A program made the translations under genes and the position numbers. Positions 23,336-36,716 of a stretch of DNA of 64,000 bases are shown piece by piece. A model generated the notes under the pieces. The model did no database searches, was not told where the DNA came from, and saw nothing but the letters and a program-made list of their open reading frames with translations. This DNA is from Mimachlamys varia. Its lineage: Eukaryota; Mollusca; Bivalvia; Pectinida; Pectinidae. The stretch spans positions 33,671,465-33,735,464 of the forward strand of contig OX392536.1 in NCBI GenBank assembly GCA_947623455.1, written 5' to 3'. Numbering within the stretch: position 1 is the stretch's first letter; each line of letters starts with the position of its first letter.

Positions 23336-26300
23336 GGTAATTAATGGTGAGCTGCTCACTGATCGTGCCCTACTACCCTACATCCTGACTAGACAAATGG
23401 ATACGCATATGGTTCACTGTTATAATTCATATGCTTTATTATCCCATCATGCATTAAGGATCGTACTTTCGACGAAGTCTGCGTCTTATGCTTTCTTTCC
23501 TTCCTTAAAAATTAACTATATTGTTTTGTCTCGCCAGTCATCTTGTGTCGACGAGTCTTAATGCATTAACATTTCAGTCCTTGATTGTAATGTCCCCTTG
23601 TTTTCTTTTTAAACGGAAACAATGTATGGCCATGTCTTTGAGAAAATCGATACCATGTTTGCTTGGAAGCAACGAGACGCCATGTGAATGTCCAAAAAGT
23701 GCAAAACGCTTATAGATAAAATGTTCTGCAATGATTTCGTGGGATAAAATCATTATTTATGCACATCCAAACCCGGCCATTTCGTAAACAACACCCAGAC
23801 GTATACATCATTTTAATCTTAATGACAATTTTACAAGAAGTGAATTTTCAATCGATATCAATGATGAAAATAAATTGAATATTCACTGATATCATGCACA
23901 GATACATACAATCACACTTCATTGTTTACAAATTGTGTAGTCTGATACGTGCTTGCTCTTTGTCTTATCTAGGTTCTGGTTTAATATGCAGACCTGATGA
24001 TAAAGTAACACTGGATGTAATACCATAGCCAAACAATAATCAATAATATCCGGTAACAGCAGCGTTCCTCTCGCATTTATGTCAATATAAAATATATATT
24101 CGGGATATATATTTTCACCATTTCCTCTGACAAAGGCTTTATACAATTTGAAAGTGGTTTGGGTATGATATCTTACGTTTTTTGTGAGATTGTCCTTGAC
24201 GAATAGTCATGACTCATGATTTGTTTTCATTATCTATCTTTAATCTAATTTTATTCGTCGTCGCAAGTTGGAAAATCGGCATGTTTATCCTAATACAATA
24301 CAACAACTATTTAATTATTGTTAGGCCATGCATAAAAGTCTGGCACAGGTTGATCCCGATACTGGTACTCAGTCTCATACTTAACAGCAATAAGGAGATT
24401 CCGACAATGTCAAATTATATTTAATCAAAGAGTACTTAAATAGTGCAACTGCTGAAATAACAACAGACTTTCGGTAATCCTCGAATGAAAAGGATAAGTT
24501 AAAATGTTGTTGATATTGATATATGGGGTTGATATTTATAGAATAGCGTGGCATTACCTGAAGAATATTGCAAGATAAACCTCCATGAAAATTATAATGA
24601 TAATATGATACTTAGACAAATGCAGTGTATGTGATGCTGTTTTTAAATAGAGCAAATTAAGGTTTATATTATTTAGTTATATTGTTATATTGTTTCAATT
24701 CGATCTTGATTGTGATTTTATTATTATTTGCTATAGCCAATACATTAACCACTAGATTCGAATGTGAAGTTTGCTAAAAAGAGACAGCGATAATTAATAG
24801 CAAATTGTATCATATATCACAAACTAAAACAACAATTGATATGTTTATATTGTTGGACAGCAAACCATGCTTTTACTGATGTTATGTTCGTATATAACAT
24901 GTACAATGTATGTACAACGATCTTTCGAAAACATCGATGGTTTCAAAGTGTTCAATTAGAGTACCAAATGTCCTTCAGTGTCCGGAAACTGTGATAATTA
25001 TTACGCCTTCATATTTATGAAATAAAAACGTGATATTTATGATTGTGTTTGTTAACGAAAATCCTGATTTACAAGTAAGTTCATCGAAAGCCAACTGCCT
25101 TGTTCATACTGAAGTAGAACGGAAAGGGCATTGCATTATCTTTTCAAGCAGCAAAACAAATAGATCGGTGTTTTCGGAATTTGAAAATGTTAGAAGAATA
25201 TTTTTGATAGCGCTCAAGCGGCCGTCGTTAATCTTTAGCTTGTTAATTTTAACAATATGATAATTGACCAGGGGAGACCGTTATATCAACTACTTGTACA
25301 TATTCAGAAAGTTAATAGCCTAGAGAAGATGATGGCATTTTGGTTCACACTCAGTTAGAAATGTAACTTCCTAATTAACAGAAGAATTTTGTTACACAAT
25401 TGTAAAGATTAAGTATTTCTGGGAAGATTATCACATTCACATATCAAACAAATGCAATCGTTTGTTGAGGACAATCCATTGTTTTAAGAACCTTAAATTG
25501 ACAGTAATCACCAATGGTGAAAGCGGAGGTTAATATTGTTCAGTCAGGTCCGCGAAACCATGGACTGGCCTAAACTAAAGTTCGGATATGATTTTTACTG
25601 ATTTGTCATAAAAAGATAGAGAAATCAATGTCAATGAATTAATCGACAACAACAGAAATCCATATCAAAGATAAAGAATAAGTATTGTATTTCAATGTCG
25701 TCACTTGTATTCATACATTTTTATTGTAGTTGTTATTTTTGAAAAAAAATGAAATACCGGCATTAGTATTTCCTGCGACACCTTGGATGTTTCTGTCATA
25801 TTTTGAGTAAGTGGTGCCTTTACATGTATTTTACTAAATGACCAATACAGCATTTTCCGGGCCTTGAAATAATTATATTGACATTTAGGCAACATCATGA
25901 AGTATTATAATGATAACAATAAATGGCATGTTATCTCATCTGCACTTCTGAATAATAGTGATGCATACCAATAAAATGTAACACAGGTTTAATATTTATT
26001 TTGAACTAAATAGTATTTAGTGACACTTTCGGGATATGTATTATCACACATATGTTGATATATATTGTCACATATTTTGATATTAACATACACCCATATA
26101 TATAAGGGTAACAAAAAGATATTTGAACCTACACATTGTGACATTTACAATATTATGTAATACATAATATGTTTTCATGCTCATAAAATTGTTGTCTAAT
26201 GTAACAAATAAAATATGTATATCAACATATATGGCGATATTTGCTAAACAATAAAAAAGAAATAATTGTTAAAACCGCTTCTGATTTTTACTGATGTAGT

Positions 26301-26550
26301 AATAGCTGATGTAGTGATGGTTACTTACAAAGATTTGTATAATTATGCAACGGTAGCTCGAATGTTATATAAATCATCAGATAATTTGTGAAATATTCGA
26401 ACCGAAGATTGCAAAACAACGTACTCACCTAATGGCAAATGTGATTTAGCTTTTTTCTTGGATTATGATATAAGCTATTATGTGATATATATGTGTAATG
26501 TCAAACAGATAACTGTTTACTATCATTGATTTTAGTATTCATTGAAAGGG
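23336..26550. other. AT-rich stretch, no gene supported
   Basis: Frames of 64-76 codons (23521-23715, 24209-24424 and 25030-25260 plus; 23919-24146 and 25701-25898 minus) lack family motifs. One donor-like CAA|GTAAGTTC at 25074 is isolated. Nothing else was recognised. Confidence 0.4.
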
Positions 26551-26585
26551 GGAAAATCAGAGAATACCGAAGAGTTAACTTGAAT
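26551..26585 (+). repeat. AGAATACC-family terminal fragment
   Basis: GGAAAATCAGAGAATACCG followed by AAGAGTTAACTT. Only the left terminus is present, and it runs into (TA)n-rich palindromic sequence. Confidence 0.65.
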
Positions 26586-28019
26586 ATATATATAAACATA
26601 TATATATGTTTCAACCTGATACTCGCAAATGCTTCAATGTGATATTTTCAGATATGCATCATTTACTCTCATAAACATTGCGACTGACATTGAGACACAT
26701 GTATGATTAACATCATCGTATTGGATTATCAGTGAACACTGCATTTGTATTTAATGATAATTATTGCGTTAATTTTAACAACGTCAAAATTTAACCTATT
26801 TTCCTCATAACCTTTTCCATGTTATCTTCACATTTAAGAAACGATATACTCGATACAGAAAATGTGTACACGAAATATATTTCATACTAAGGGAGCAATC
26901 CCCGAAATCAAAATAACAAAATATATAAACACTGATAACCTGACGTCTAATTTACATTCTAAGCATGATGGTTATTTCAAATAGTTTTTTCTGCGAAAAG
27001 TTCTTGATTTGTTTTCAAGGGAAAAAACTTAACAGGACTAAGGTAGTTGTGTCTTGGAACGATTATGTATACACTTTATTTTGGTATCGGTACTTAAACA
27101 ATACTATGTAAACCATTTTTTTTTTAACATACTGGACTTTTGTAAATATGTATTACAGTGGATATTTTTTAATTTTAATTGTAATCTTGCCTTTATATGA
27201 TATGACATATAGAAAACAATCATGTAAATTTCCCGCTGAAACCCTTAATTTTTGAACATCACAATTCGATACAAACTATAACACAGACATTCTATTATTT
27301 CAAAAGACATACTGGCGCACACTTACTTATATTGTACAGCGAAATACGATTTACAGATAAGTATTCAGTTTTAATCAATTTCAAAACATTGCTTTTAATG
27401 TTTCGATTGAATCATGAAAATATTATACGTATTTTGGAATTTATAAGTTGTATATATCAGCATCAATGCTGATAAGTTTTTCTACTAACATTCAGGTTGT
27501 TCTAACTCGCACCGAAATAGATCAAGTTTACGCAGTCCTTTGCTAATGAAAACATGAGATACATAATGTGCGTACTTTAACATGAAAACTTATAATGCGG
27601 ATAATATGTACATTAATATAAAAACATTTAATGTGGATAGTGTGAATTTACTTTCACAAGACGAATCATTAATCATTAAATTTAATTGCCGTTTATTGCA
27701 TTTTGATCATGACGAAATAGGAAATGTACGTAACATTCAAACAAATGTGTTTACAACAGTGACAAAATACAAAGAGGAAATCTAAAATCAGAACAGTACT
27801 AAAAGTCAACATAAGGAAATACAAGGTGAGAAATCACGATGGGGAGTGACAACGAATCTCTAACAAATGCCGAGACAGAAGCATTTGAAATGAATGCATA
27901 TATACCATTATTGGCAAATGAGAATGTAATTTCAAGATAAGAAAGTTAAGATATTAGTTTTACACTATTGCAATTTCCACAGACATCAACGTATTTTCAA
28001 ATTTTGATTGGTAAAGCAA
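26586..28019. other. AT-rich stretch, nothing recognised
   Basis: Contains a TATATATATAAACATATATATATG palindromic microsatellite near 26585-26610. No gene. Confidence 0.4.
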
Positions 28020-28160
28020 GGAATGTATATGAACAATGGAACTGTTTTGCGGATATCCTTGAAATCGAACGAAGAGAATAAGACAAGGAATATCTGAAAG
28101 ATTAAGCGTGGGTTGCTTCATCTACAATAACAGACATATACAACTCAATACAGTTGGAAG
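28020..28160 (+). repeat. strongly diverged AGAATACC-family fragment
   Basis: TATGAACAATGGAACTG, GAATAAGACAAGGAATATCTG, AAGCGTGGGTTGCTTCATC and ACAGACATATACAACTC follow the order of the family's left-central region, with many substitutions. Confidence 0.45.
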
Positions 28161-28688
28161 TTTAGCAAATAGCAAAATACGTTAAAAAGACGGTGTTTGT
28201 AAAGATTCTGGCTAAGTTTAAGAATATAAAAACGCTGCGCCGTATTCACGTCAATAGAAAATCATTTAGACAAATTGTAATATTAAAGCAGGATAATCAA
28301 TTTTGTGTTCGACTATGGATTTGTTCACGCTTTTGTATTCTGTTTTTCCCCCAATATGTTAAACAAATAACTTACTTTATGAAAGCAGCTTACCTAATTG
28401 TATTCGCAACAAATGATAACGAGTTATTATCCAACTGATGGTTCGAACTCTACTTACTGGATGAACAGTTAGTTTAACAACATTTTTATCGGGATGGTAT
28501 AAACTTACAGACAGAAAGGTTTTGTTTCATACCTTATCGAAATAGCAAAGACCTATCCAACAATATTTTATATTATCAAACGCAACATTTTTGTGATGTT
28601 TAAATATTGAAGGCGACAATAAACAAATGCTGAATTAAAGTGGTTCGATATTTCAACTACTATCGGAGAATATCGAATCCATAATCTA

Positions 28689-28703
28689 GGGGAGGGGGGG
28701 GGG
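28689..28703 (+). repeat. purine tract with G10 run
   Basis: GGGGAGGGGGGGGGG interrupted by a single A. Simple sequence, prone to length variation. Confidence 0.85.
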
Positions 28704-28719
28704 TATGACATGTATATAC

Positions 28720-28965
28720 ATTCAAGTAAACATCAAGTCCTCAAACTGAGAACCGAGTCATCATTTTCAACCCCCAAAAAATAATCACACTAATGAGCAT
28801 ACTCAGAAACGTCCACTTTCATAACAAACATACAAATATTCTCAATGACACAAATATGGCGACCACAAAACAACTTGCTCATATTTCTGATTAACCATCA
28901 TCTCTCGAATCCCTATGTTGTTAGTGTGTGTGTCAGCCGTCGACATTTATCACGAAATTTTCGAT
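28720..28965 (+). repeat. AGAATACC-family right half
   Basis: Starts at CAAGTAAACATCAAGTCCTC, then GAGAACCGAGTCATCATTTTC, ACACTAATGAGCATACTCAG, ATGGCGACCACAAAAC, TTGCTCATATTTCTGATTAAC and CTCGAATCCCTATGTTGTTAG, up to about CGACATTTATCACG. With 34499-34935 and 62262-62325 it defines the right side of the repeat. Confidence 0.85.
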
Positions 28966-31360
28966 ATCTAGAACAAGCGACATTAAAACACCAACAATAA
29001 ACACACAAAAAATCACGGAAATTTGAAGATTACAAGAATCTGTCCCCCGTAGCTTATGCACATATTGTCAACACTTCAGCAACTGTTGCTAAATGTGCAT
29101 CATCAAAATCCATTGTAAGCATTAGAGAAAGGCACGATGACAAGACAGAATACTGCAAGCTAGCCAGAAGAAATGTGTCTTCCGTTAATTCATTTTTATA
29201 TAAACGAACACGCTTTAATCTTTTAGCTCGGTGGTATAACTCTTGCTTTCGATTGTAACTGATTCAGTGGTATCCTGACCAAAATATGTTAAAACTTCGC
29301 ATGGAATTGATATTTCGCCGAGCACACTGACCAGAGTATATAGCAACGTATATGTAAGGATAATGATAATACAATTTAACGGTAAATTAATCAACCGGTC
29401 GCTAACAGACAGAGGCAGTCGATTTGCGTGACAAAACGACATTCGGTGCAGTGGCATTACAGATAGTATCGATATTTCCTAATAAACTATTTCCCACTTG
29501 CTCTATAAGGTAATACATATGTACCGAGAAGCACGACATATCCCGCTGCAGATGCACCAGTAGCGAGCCGTGCTAACACACAACCTGGTTCGACCGTGTC
29601 ATCTGCACGTTATACAGGCTAAAAGGACGATAAAGTATAACGAATCAATGTCACTTTTATCGATAAATGTTGTATAGCGAGAAATAAAGACGCTTCGGAA
29701 ACCAATTTGTCTGTCGTTATTACATGAAACATAATTATAGTATCTAAGTTTAGCCGGCGTATCCACTTTATGTAGTGTTGTGCAGACATTTATAATAATT
29801 AACTGATTTTTGTCTTTATATTTTTGTTATCGTTGTTGTATAATGGTGGATAAAAAATTATGTTTTATTGTTTATTTTTAGAGTAATGTAAAACCCTTAT
29901 AAAACAACTTTCAAAGGTGGTTTTCTAAATCCTGGTTATCAAAGAAATATAAATAAAATTCATGTTGCTTAACCCGTTTCGTCTCTACCTGTCATTCTTA
30001 ATTATGCTCTCTTATAGTATGCATGGTCGTTTATGAATTTATAATTGTTTATGCAATTAAAATACTTCTCATATTAATCAATGTTTCAAAATAAAACAAT
30101 AGAAATTACAATAACTAAATAAATAAAATAATATTTGTTAAAGAGATGTATACATCAGTTAACATTGTTTCGTTGCACTTTGAAAATATGATTGTAAGAT
30201 TCTAATGCAACTTAATGAAAGTGTTAGATAATGAAGTAAAGACGTCATGTGATTTTCACAAATAATCAGTATGGCCATGAGGGAACGGGGCGACAGCCGG
30301 TAGGACTCCCTCTGAAACAGCCATTACCACCGCTCTTAATTACCTGTATAATTGATATTAAATGCAAAAACGCATTAATTAATTAAAATGTTATTCTTAC
30401 CCCTTTATGTATTCTTTAAACCCCATATAAGTTTGGACTTAACATAAACAAAATAGAATATAGCATGTGTAGTTTCACAAATAATACAACATCTAAAAGA
30501 ATATTTAGGATATGATACTTACATTTTGGCGTAGTGTTAATATCCAACGCACATTGTCCACGGAATTATATCCCTTAGAACATAACATATCAAACTTTCC
30601 ACAAAATGTTTAATTTAATCAATCAAACACGTGCAATTTCCTGTAGGCTGTTTTAAATCCGATCCTTCTTGCAATTTCTGCAAAATAAACAGGCAGAAGT
30701 TTAAAGAAAGCAGAAAACACCACTTAATTCTTGTATGACAGCATTTTATACGATACGTTTGACTTAGATTAATGTTGGTTCCCTTACGGAAAATAACGTT
30801 AAATAACCAACATAATCCAATCTTTCTTTGTTCCTGGGTAAAACATTTCCGATTTATAATAATGAGGATTTTGGTAATAGGTGTACTGCTAGCCTTAATC
30901 CTATTATAGTCATAACGCCCTCTTTTTAGTTTAGAACTGTTATGTCATGAGAATATTTTTCTCTCTTAACTGCTTTGTACATCTTAGGGTATTACTTTTT
31001 AAACTTATTTCGTTTAGTTTTAAATCTGTAAATTGAGGAACGATAGTGCTCTTTTAAATACTGAAGCATTATAACCATGTGAAAGGACATGCGTATCCGT
31101 ATATGTATAATAATATAAAAACAAATCAATGAAATTTTGACAAGGAATCTTGTTGATTGATTGCTTCTTAAAGTGTCAAAGTTTGATGTTAAATGGAAAT
31201 TTCGTCATTTTTTTTTAGTATACTATACACGAATCAACAATTGTTCGCGTTAATTTTATTGATTATTTAAATAAAGTTAAAACAAAAAAGTTCTAAAACA
31301 AGTATATACGCGACATTGTCCACCCAACAGTCACTAAATAATAGTTAAATGAATTAAAAT
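28966..31360. other. AT-rich stretch, no gene supported
   Basis: Contains an 80-codon minus frame (29215-29457) with a hydrophobic middle. There is a hairpin TGCAGATG...CATCTGCA at 29547-29607. There is also a short minus-strand ATG frame (30588-30523) ending at a donor-like CAAAAT|GTAAGTATC. None is sufficient to call a gene. Confidence 0.35.
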
Positions 31361-31379
31361 TAAAAAAAAAAAAAAAAAA
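31361..31379 (+). repeat. poly(A) run
   Basis: About 18 consecutive A at 31362-31379. It could mark the 3' end of an old retroposon, but no element was recognised upstream. Confidence 0.85.
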
Positions 31380-31684
31380 CAAAGAATCAAATTCAACATA
31401 ATGGCTCTCATTTGAGTCAGGTATAACTTAAGAAATAGTATTCAACTAGGTTTTTTTCCAAAAAATATCGATTTTCATTCGTTCATGCGGTGAACTATCG
31501 TCATATTAAGCGGATCTTGATATATTCTTATTTGTGTTGTGTGTTTTAAAACGTATTATTTGATAGAAAAAAAGGAAATATTAGTATTACGACACCTACA
31601 TATTTGATGGCCCGAGATGATAATTGTGTTGGAACGTTTGACGTCTAGATTGGATGTAAATTTCGGTAATATAGAAAATATGAG

Positions 31685-31955
31685 AAATACGAGCAAGTTT
31701 TATGGTCGCCATCTTTGCAAAATTGAGAAATATTTTGTATATGTGTATGATATGAAGGTGAAGGTTTTTGTATATGCTCATTACTGTGTTTGCTTATTGT
31801 GATTGAGAATGATGACTCGGTTTTCACTTTGAGGAATTGATTTTTACTTGGATGTGACCAAGATTTACAATGCGTGTGTCGTCAATGAAGCAAAAACGCT
31901 TACTCTTTCGGAAAACCTGGTCTTATTCCCTTTTACTTGCAAGGGTGTATTTGTA
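31685..31955 (-). repeat. AGAATACC-family copy, minus strand
   Basis: Plus text: AGCAAGTTTTATGGTCGCC, GATGACTCGGTTTTCACTTTG, CTTGGATGTGACCAAGATTTAC, GTGTCGTCAATGAAGC and TACTCTTTCGG. The left end is replaced at about 31955, just before the SINE. Confidence 0.85.
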
Positions 31956-31984
31956 AATCTGTCATTCGTTCATTTCGTTCCGAC

Positions 31985-32172
31985 ATTCTACCAATAGCCC
32001 TCTACCTCTGGGTTTCGAGTTCGAATCCCAAGTGGGGCAGTTGCCAGGTACTGACCGTATGTCGGTGGTTTTTCTCCGGGTATGCCGGTATTCCTACACC
32101 TCCGAAACATAGCACGTCCTTAAATGACCCTTGTTGTTAATAGGACGTTAAACAAAAATAAACCTAACTCAT
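31985..32172 (+). mobile_element. tRNA-derived SINE with conserved central domain
   Basis: B box GAGTTCGAATCCC is followed by GTGGGGCAGTTGCCAGG and the central block CGGTGGTTTTTCTCCGGG, then CACGTCCTTAAATGACCC and the tail AATAGGACGTTAAACAAAAA with TAAACC. This text is characteristic of SINEs widespread in bivalve molluscs (recollection). The A-box region is degenerate or truncated. It abuts an AGAATACC copy on its left. Confidence 0.8.
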
Positions 32173-32843
32173 TTATTCATATCCCCATAGTTTTGTCGAG
32201 TTTGAGTTCTGATTTTTTTTTTTTGTGTTTTTTTTCTGATTTTAAAAATGACATATTTCCTAATTTTGTAATATCAAATACTTTCAAATAATTAGTTACG
32301 TGTGTATTCTTTGAACCATGTCACTATAATGAAATAAATCGCGGTATGTAAGTCACACCAAACTCCGGGCATTTAAGTCCATCAGTAGTGTATATCACCC
32401 ACGATCCAAAAGGATTTTAAAAAATGAAGACACATACATGTAAGAAAGCGGAAAAAGAAAAAGGCATGTAGAAACAGCGAAACAATATAACAAGCCATAA
32501 TTTGTTTCATTAAAAAAAGTAAGCGGAACGTAAACGATAGCACCAACTGATATGATGGAAATGTCTTTGTTCAGAATGAGTACAGGTAAACTAAAAGTTA
32601 AAGGGGTGTAACTCTAATAACGACAATATGATATCTGCCAGTTCTAATTAATATTATAAATATTCCAAAAAAGTGTATTCATCCAAGTCTGTTCATGAAA
32701 GCTTTATCTGAGCAAGGGAAAAGAAATGTGTTGTGTGATAACGTGCGGCTATCAAACCTGGTAATGTAAGCAAAGTGACGAAGAATTATACAAAATCCAG
32801 ACCTTTCAGTATTAGGAATAAGATTCATCAGCTTGGTATGACT
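32173..32843. other. AT-rich stretch with T-rich run
   Basis: T-rich tract at about 32213-32240. No gene or repeat copy recognised. Confidence 0.4.
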
Positions 32844-33118
32844 GATATATATACTGAGTTTGTTTTGTACACAAACAGGAATTGAAAACTTAATTTGCGA
32901 GCTTTCGAAAACGTCAGTTTCCTTTGTCAAGCAAAGAGTACAATAACCGAGTGTCGGTGTTCCGACCGCTGAAATCAGTTCACTATCCAAAATAGGGCGA
33001 GTTGGAAAAGTCAGCTGTCAAAAACGTAGCGCGACATTTCGTCCAAAGCGTTTTCGAAAGCTCGCAAATTAAGTTTTCAAATCCTGTTTGCGTACAAAAC
33101 AAACTCAATATATATCAA
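32844..33118. repeat. inverted repeat, ~69-bp arms, possibly a second fold-back element
   Basis: The left arm (32844-32912) and right arm (33049-33118) are reverse complements with few mismatches. They share TGAGTTTGTTTTGTAC, CAAACAGG and ACTTAATTTGCGAGCTTTCG. Antisense frames on the two sides both encode VFESSQIKFS and PVCVQNKL, which is simply the palindrome. The centre (about 136 bp) is unpaired. CTTGACAAAGGAAACTGACG, read on the minus strand beside the left arm, recalls the 3' region of Penelope-like elements, but this is tentative. Confidence 0.75.
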
Positions 33119-34498
33119 GACCATTCAGGTTTTTACCCAAAACGCAACAGAAGGATTATGATATTTTCTAAAGGATACTGTACTGGTACACTGTAAGAGG
33201 TCTAAGATAAACAGTATTACTGATGTACTGTCCTTTGTTAAATAATATTTCCCAAAATGCATGTTATTTCGCTTTGTGGTAATGATGTAAACATTAATTT
33301 GTTTCTACGTCTTCCTAAATTGCATTTTACCAAATACCATCATCTTCAATAATTGCACCTATTCTGGTGACTTCATAGATTTCATTTAATTATATTGTGT
33401 AACGTTACAATTCGCTGTTTGTAAATTGGCTGTTTCAAGGGATATATCATTCCAAACGTTTCTGAAAATCATGCATTAGAAATAATCGTGATGTCATAAT
33501 GTTGTCTTTGAGTTAGTTATTCCAATCATTGTCATTAAACAAGCATATTTTACGTGTCATTTTATTTTATCTTCTACCCGTATGGCTTTTATTCCTATTT
33601 GTTAACCTATACGGTTGATAATTAGTAATAAAGCCTTTTCCAGATGATCAGGGAAAGGTTAGCCATGTTCAGAACGGCGTAGTAGGTGGCCAATTTTAAA
33701 GGGGACAAAGAAGATAAGATAAGAGTCTGATACTGTAAACTTTGTATAACCAACCACAACCCCGTATAATAACACCTGCTGGGGCGAAATAGACAGACCA
33801 AACCCTACCTAATCAATCCGTTCTTATGGAAAGTTTCTTTGTAAATGGCTCCAGATCTTTTCATGTTTTGGTAATTACCAATAATAAGGTATATCCAAGC
33901 CAATTTATATTTCATGAAAATCCAAGCAATGGATACAGGAGATATTTAAAAGTCGTCATCTACTTTCGCTGACCTTACATCAGTTACAATGCTGCTGAAA
34001 ACAGCTGGCACTGAAAAGTGGGTTAATTAAGGTGGAGACTAAGCTTATTTCAGGACTTTCTTAACAACATCACTCCGTGGATACAGAAGGACTTTTATGC
34101 GTTACAGTCCAATTATTCCGTCATTAAAAGAGGTTTCTTAGTTTTCTACAAGGCAAGATTCATACTAATGCAGCATATTATCTATTTATCTTTAATACAG
34201 TGTTTAAGATATAAATACAAGAACAGATATGTTTTTAAACGATATCTTAATTGTATTTGAATTAATGAAACGTGTGTAAAACTATATGTCGACGAGACGT
34301 TTGTTCAACATTGAAATTATTTTTTTGGAAAAGACATTAGTACGTGTGTATAGTACATGTAACCGTATATTTTACACACAGTGACATATTTGATATATTT
34401 ATTTAATTTCATTTCAACAAATTGTATTAAGTGTATTAAGATACTTCCAAATACTCATGACCATTCATTTTGTAACTTTTGGGTTTGTACTATAAATA
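33119..34498. other. AT-rich stretch, no gene supported
   Basis: No recognisable exon, RNA gene or repeat copy. Confidence 0.4.
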
Positions 34499-34935
34499 AA
34501 TTAGAGAATACCGAAGCGTTAACAAATCATAACTCGAACTCAAAATCGATTAAACCAGGAGCAAAATGTGAACAAAGGAAAGGTTTAAATAGAGACCATT
34601 GTAAAAAGTACAAGAGAATAAGACCAGGTATTCCGTAGGAGGAGCGTCTTCTGCTTCATCGACTACACCCGTGTAAATCTTTGTCATCCAAGTAAACATC
34701 AAGTTCTCAAAATGAGAAACGAGTATTATTGTCAATCACAACAAGCAAGCACACTAATGAGCATATTCAAAAACGTCCACCTTCATATCACTTAAAAAAA
34801 CAGAATATTTCTAAATCAGATACAGATTGCGACCATAAAACTTGCCAATAGATCTGATCAATCTGCATCTCTCGAATCCTTGTGTTGTTAGTTTGTTTGA
34901 CAGCAGTCGTATTCACATTGCAGATTCTGAAAGAA
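34499..34935 (+). repeat. AGAATACC-family copy, essentially full length
   Basis: The best complete copy. It starts TTAGAGAATACCGAAGCG and passes ATCGATTAAACCAGGAGC, GCGTCTTCTGCTTCATCGAC, CAAGTAAACATCAAGTTCTC, ACACTAATGAGCATATTC, GCGACCATAAAACTTGCC and CTCGAATCCTTGTGTTGTTAG, ending near CACATTGCAGATTCTGA. Length is about 430 bp. No terminal inverted repeat, pol III boxes or long open frame is evident, so its class is unknown. Confidence 0.9.
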
Positions 34936-35886
34936 GTTATTTGATTGGCTAATGCAAAAGTCACCTGGACATGACCCCTATGGGATGTTGTCAGATCTTG
35001 ATGCAGCAGAGAGAATTTCAGGGAACGGCGAGGAAACCAAGATTGTATTTTAATCAGATTCCGGCGAAAATATAAATATAAACAAATTCAATATACGAAA
35101 AGGATTATTCGGTTAAATTAAACAAAATCATCTTGTCATTTTAAGGCGCGATTCCACACAATTATACTCTTAGGAATACATTGATTTCAAGAGAGAAACT
35201 ATCTGTATCAGAGTATGAATATAAGCGAATATACTCCTGCTTAAAATAGTTTTAGATTGTAACTGTTGGGTTCCCAGACGAGTCAATGTCCGCCAGGTTA
35301 AATATCTAATTGTGCTAAAACATTGTATAAAATTTGTTTCTAGAATTTATTGTTCTTGTTTGTATCACTTAGTGAAGTTTTCCTACGACATTACATCTGA
35401 ATATTTACTAAGTCACCAACGTTGTACGTTAATATCTGGATTTGTAAAGAAAACAAAAACCTTTCTAACATGCACCTGTAATTGGTGGAAGATTCTACAT
35501 ATAGGTGTTTAAGTCCATGCGTATGGCAAAACGTCACATCAGTTTGAAATAATTGGCTAGAAGCCCTTCAAAAATGTGTCAATACAAATGGTAGATTTAT
35601 TGTTGACAGTTTAACAAAACAATTCAATATTTTGTGCCAATTAAATAGGAGGAGAAGTTTTAATGTATATAAAGCGTTGGCGATTTTCGGTCTGAGAAAG
35701 AGGCATCAACTATCTATTTGTTCCATGCATGGCGCAAAGAATGTGATTGCTATGATAATCTTGAATGCGTTTTGTTGTTTCTTATATTAATCCGGTCCTG
35801 TCGTCATTAAGGTTTGCGCTTTATTGAATGTTGCCAGTATGATTTTCGTTTCCATGGAGCCCACTAAATCAGACGTCACATGTAAC
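34936..35886. other. AT-rich stretch, no gene supported
   Basis: A 66-codon frame at 35312-35512 has no supporting signals. Nothing else was recognised. Confidence 0.4.
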
Positions 35887-36005
35887 ATTTACAGACATGT
35901 TTTTAAAGATCAGTGTATCCTTACAACCATGCTTTTAGACATCATTGTATGCTTACAACCATGCTTTAAGACATTAGTTATATCCTTACAGTTATGCGTT
36001 CATAA
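35887..36005. repeat. 32-33-bp minisatellite, about 3.5 units
   Basis: TTACAACCATGCTTTTAGACATC recurs with TTACA at 35921, 35953 and 35986, and a partial unit (ACAGACATGTTTTTAAAGA) precedes it. Units diverge toward the right. A 70-codon frame across it is the repeat itself. Confidence 0.75.
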
Positions 36006-36534
36006 TTATTTGTACAACATACAACCAGGCGCGTAAATATCAGTTGTTGCATACATTCATGCACTTTGCATTTGTTGCATCACATACACCCATGCAACAA
36101 AAGTGTATTCCGTTAACCCTTTCAAAGTAGAGTCGTTCGATTTTTCATTGCCAATTTTATTCAAAGAAAGGTAGTTACTGACAATTATTACGGAGTTTGT
36201 TTTTCATATCAAGATTACCTGCCATACAAAAGAAGATTTAATTTGCCAAAAAAAAAAAACAAGAACAAACGGAATACACGTGTTGAATCCCAGTCATGAA
36301 CATTGAATCACTTAAGCATATACAGTAATTGACTAGATATAGATTCGAGGTAGCTGGCATGGTCCTATTAGCGTAATCTAAAGACTAGCAGTTTACCAGT
36401 TAGATTATCATCATGGTTCAAACAGAGTTTTGGAATAATAATAAAACATTTTTTCGATTTTTGTTTTATCTCACTGGCGTATCTTAATCTTAAAAAGCTC
36501 AGCTTATGTTATATGTACAATATGTTTGCTGCAG
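36006..36534. other. AT-rich stretch, nothing recognised
   Basis: No supported feature. There is a short A run near 36250. Confidence 0.4.
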
Positions 36535-36716
36535 AATCCGATTTGTCTGACTTATATGGTAGACGTTTTAATCAAAAGTCAATCAAATATCTTCAAGTCA
36601 TATTTTGGTACTTTACAACACAAGATTACATAATCCCAACGATCTCGGGTTTTATCCTCAACTATTCAACTTGGGTGTTCTTTGATAAATTCAAATTGTA
36701 TGGAGTACATCACTGT
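36535..36716 (+). other. candidate internal exon, 182 bp
   Basis: An acceptor-like TATGTTTGCTGCAG ends at 36534, and a donor-like CACTGT|GTAAGTCC starts at 36717. The frame is open throughout and encodes a Tyr/Phe-rich segment (LYGRRFNQKS, WVFFDKFKLYGVHH). No family was recognised. A chance pairing of splice-like words is quite possible. Confidence 0.2.

Noticed and set aside
29215..29457. 80-codon minus-strand frame with a hydrophobic middle
   Set aside because: No family motif. The 3' end coincides with tRNA-like words on the other strand (TTAGCTCGGTGGTATAAC), so it may be repeat-derived.
29547..29607. tRNA-like fold with TGCAGATG / CATCTGCA ends and GGTTCGACC
   Set aside because: The 61-nt span is too short for a tRNA, the T-arm stem does not pair and there is no A box. 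Kept only as a hairpin.
30523..30588. 22-codon minus ATG frame ending at CAAAAT|GTAAGTATC
   Set aside because: Too short to distinguish from chance, and there is no supporting promoter or second exon.
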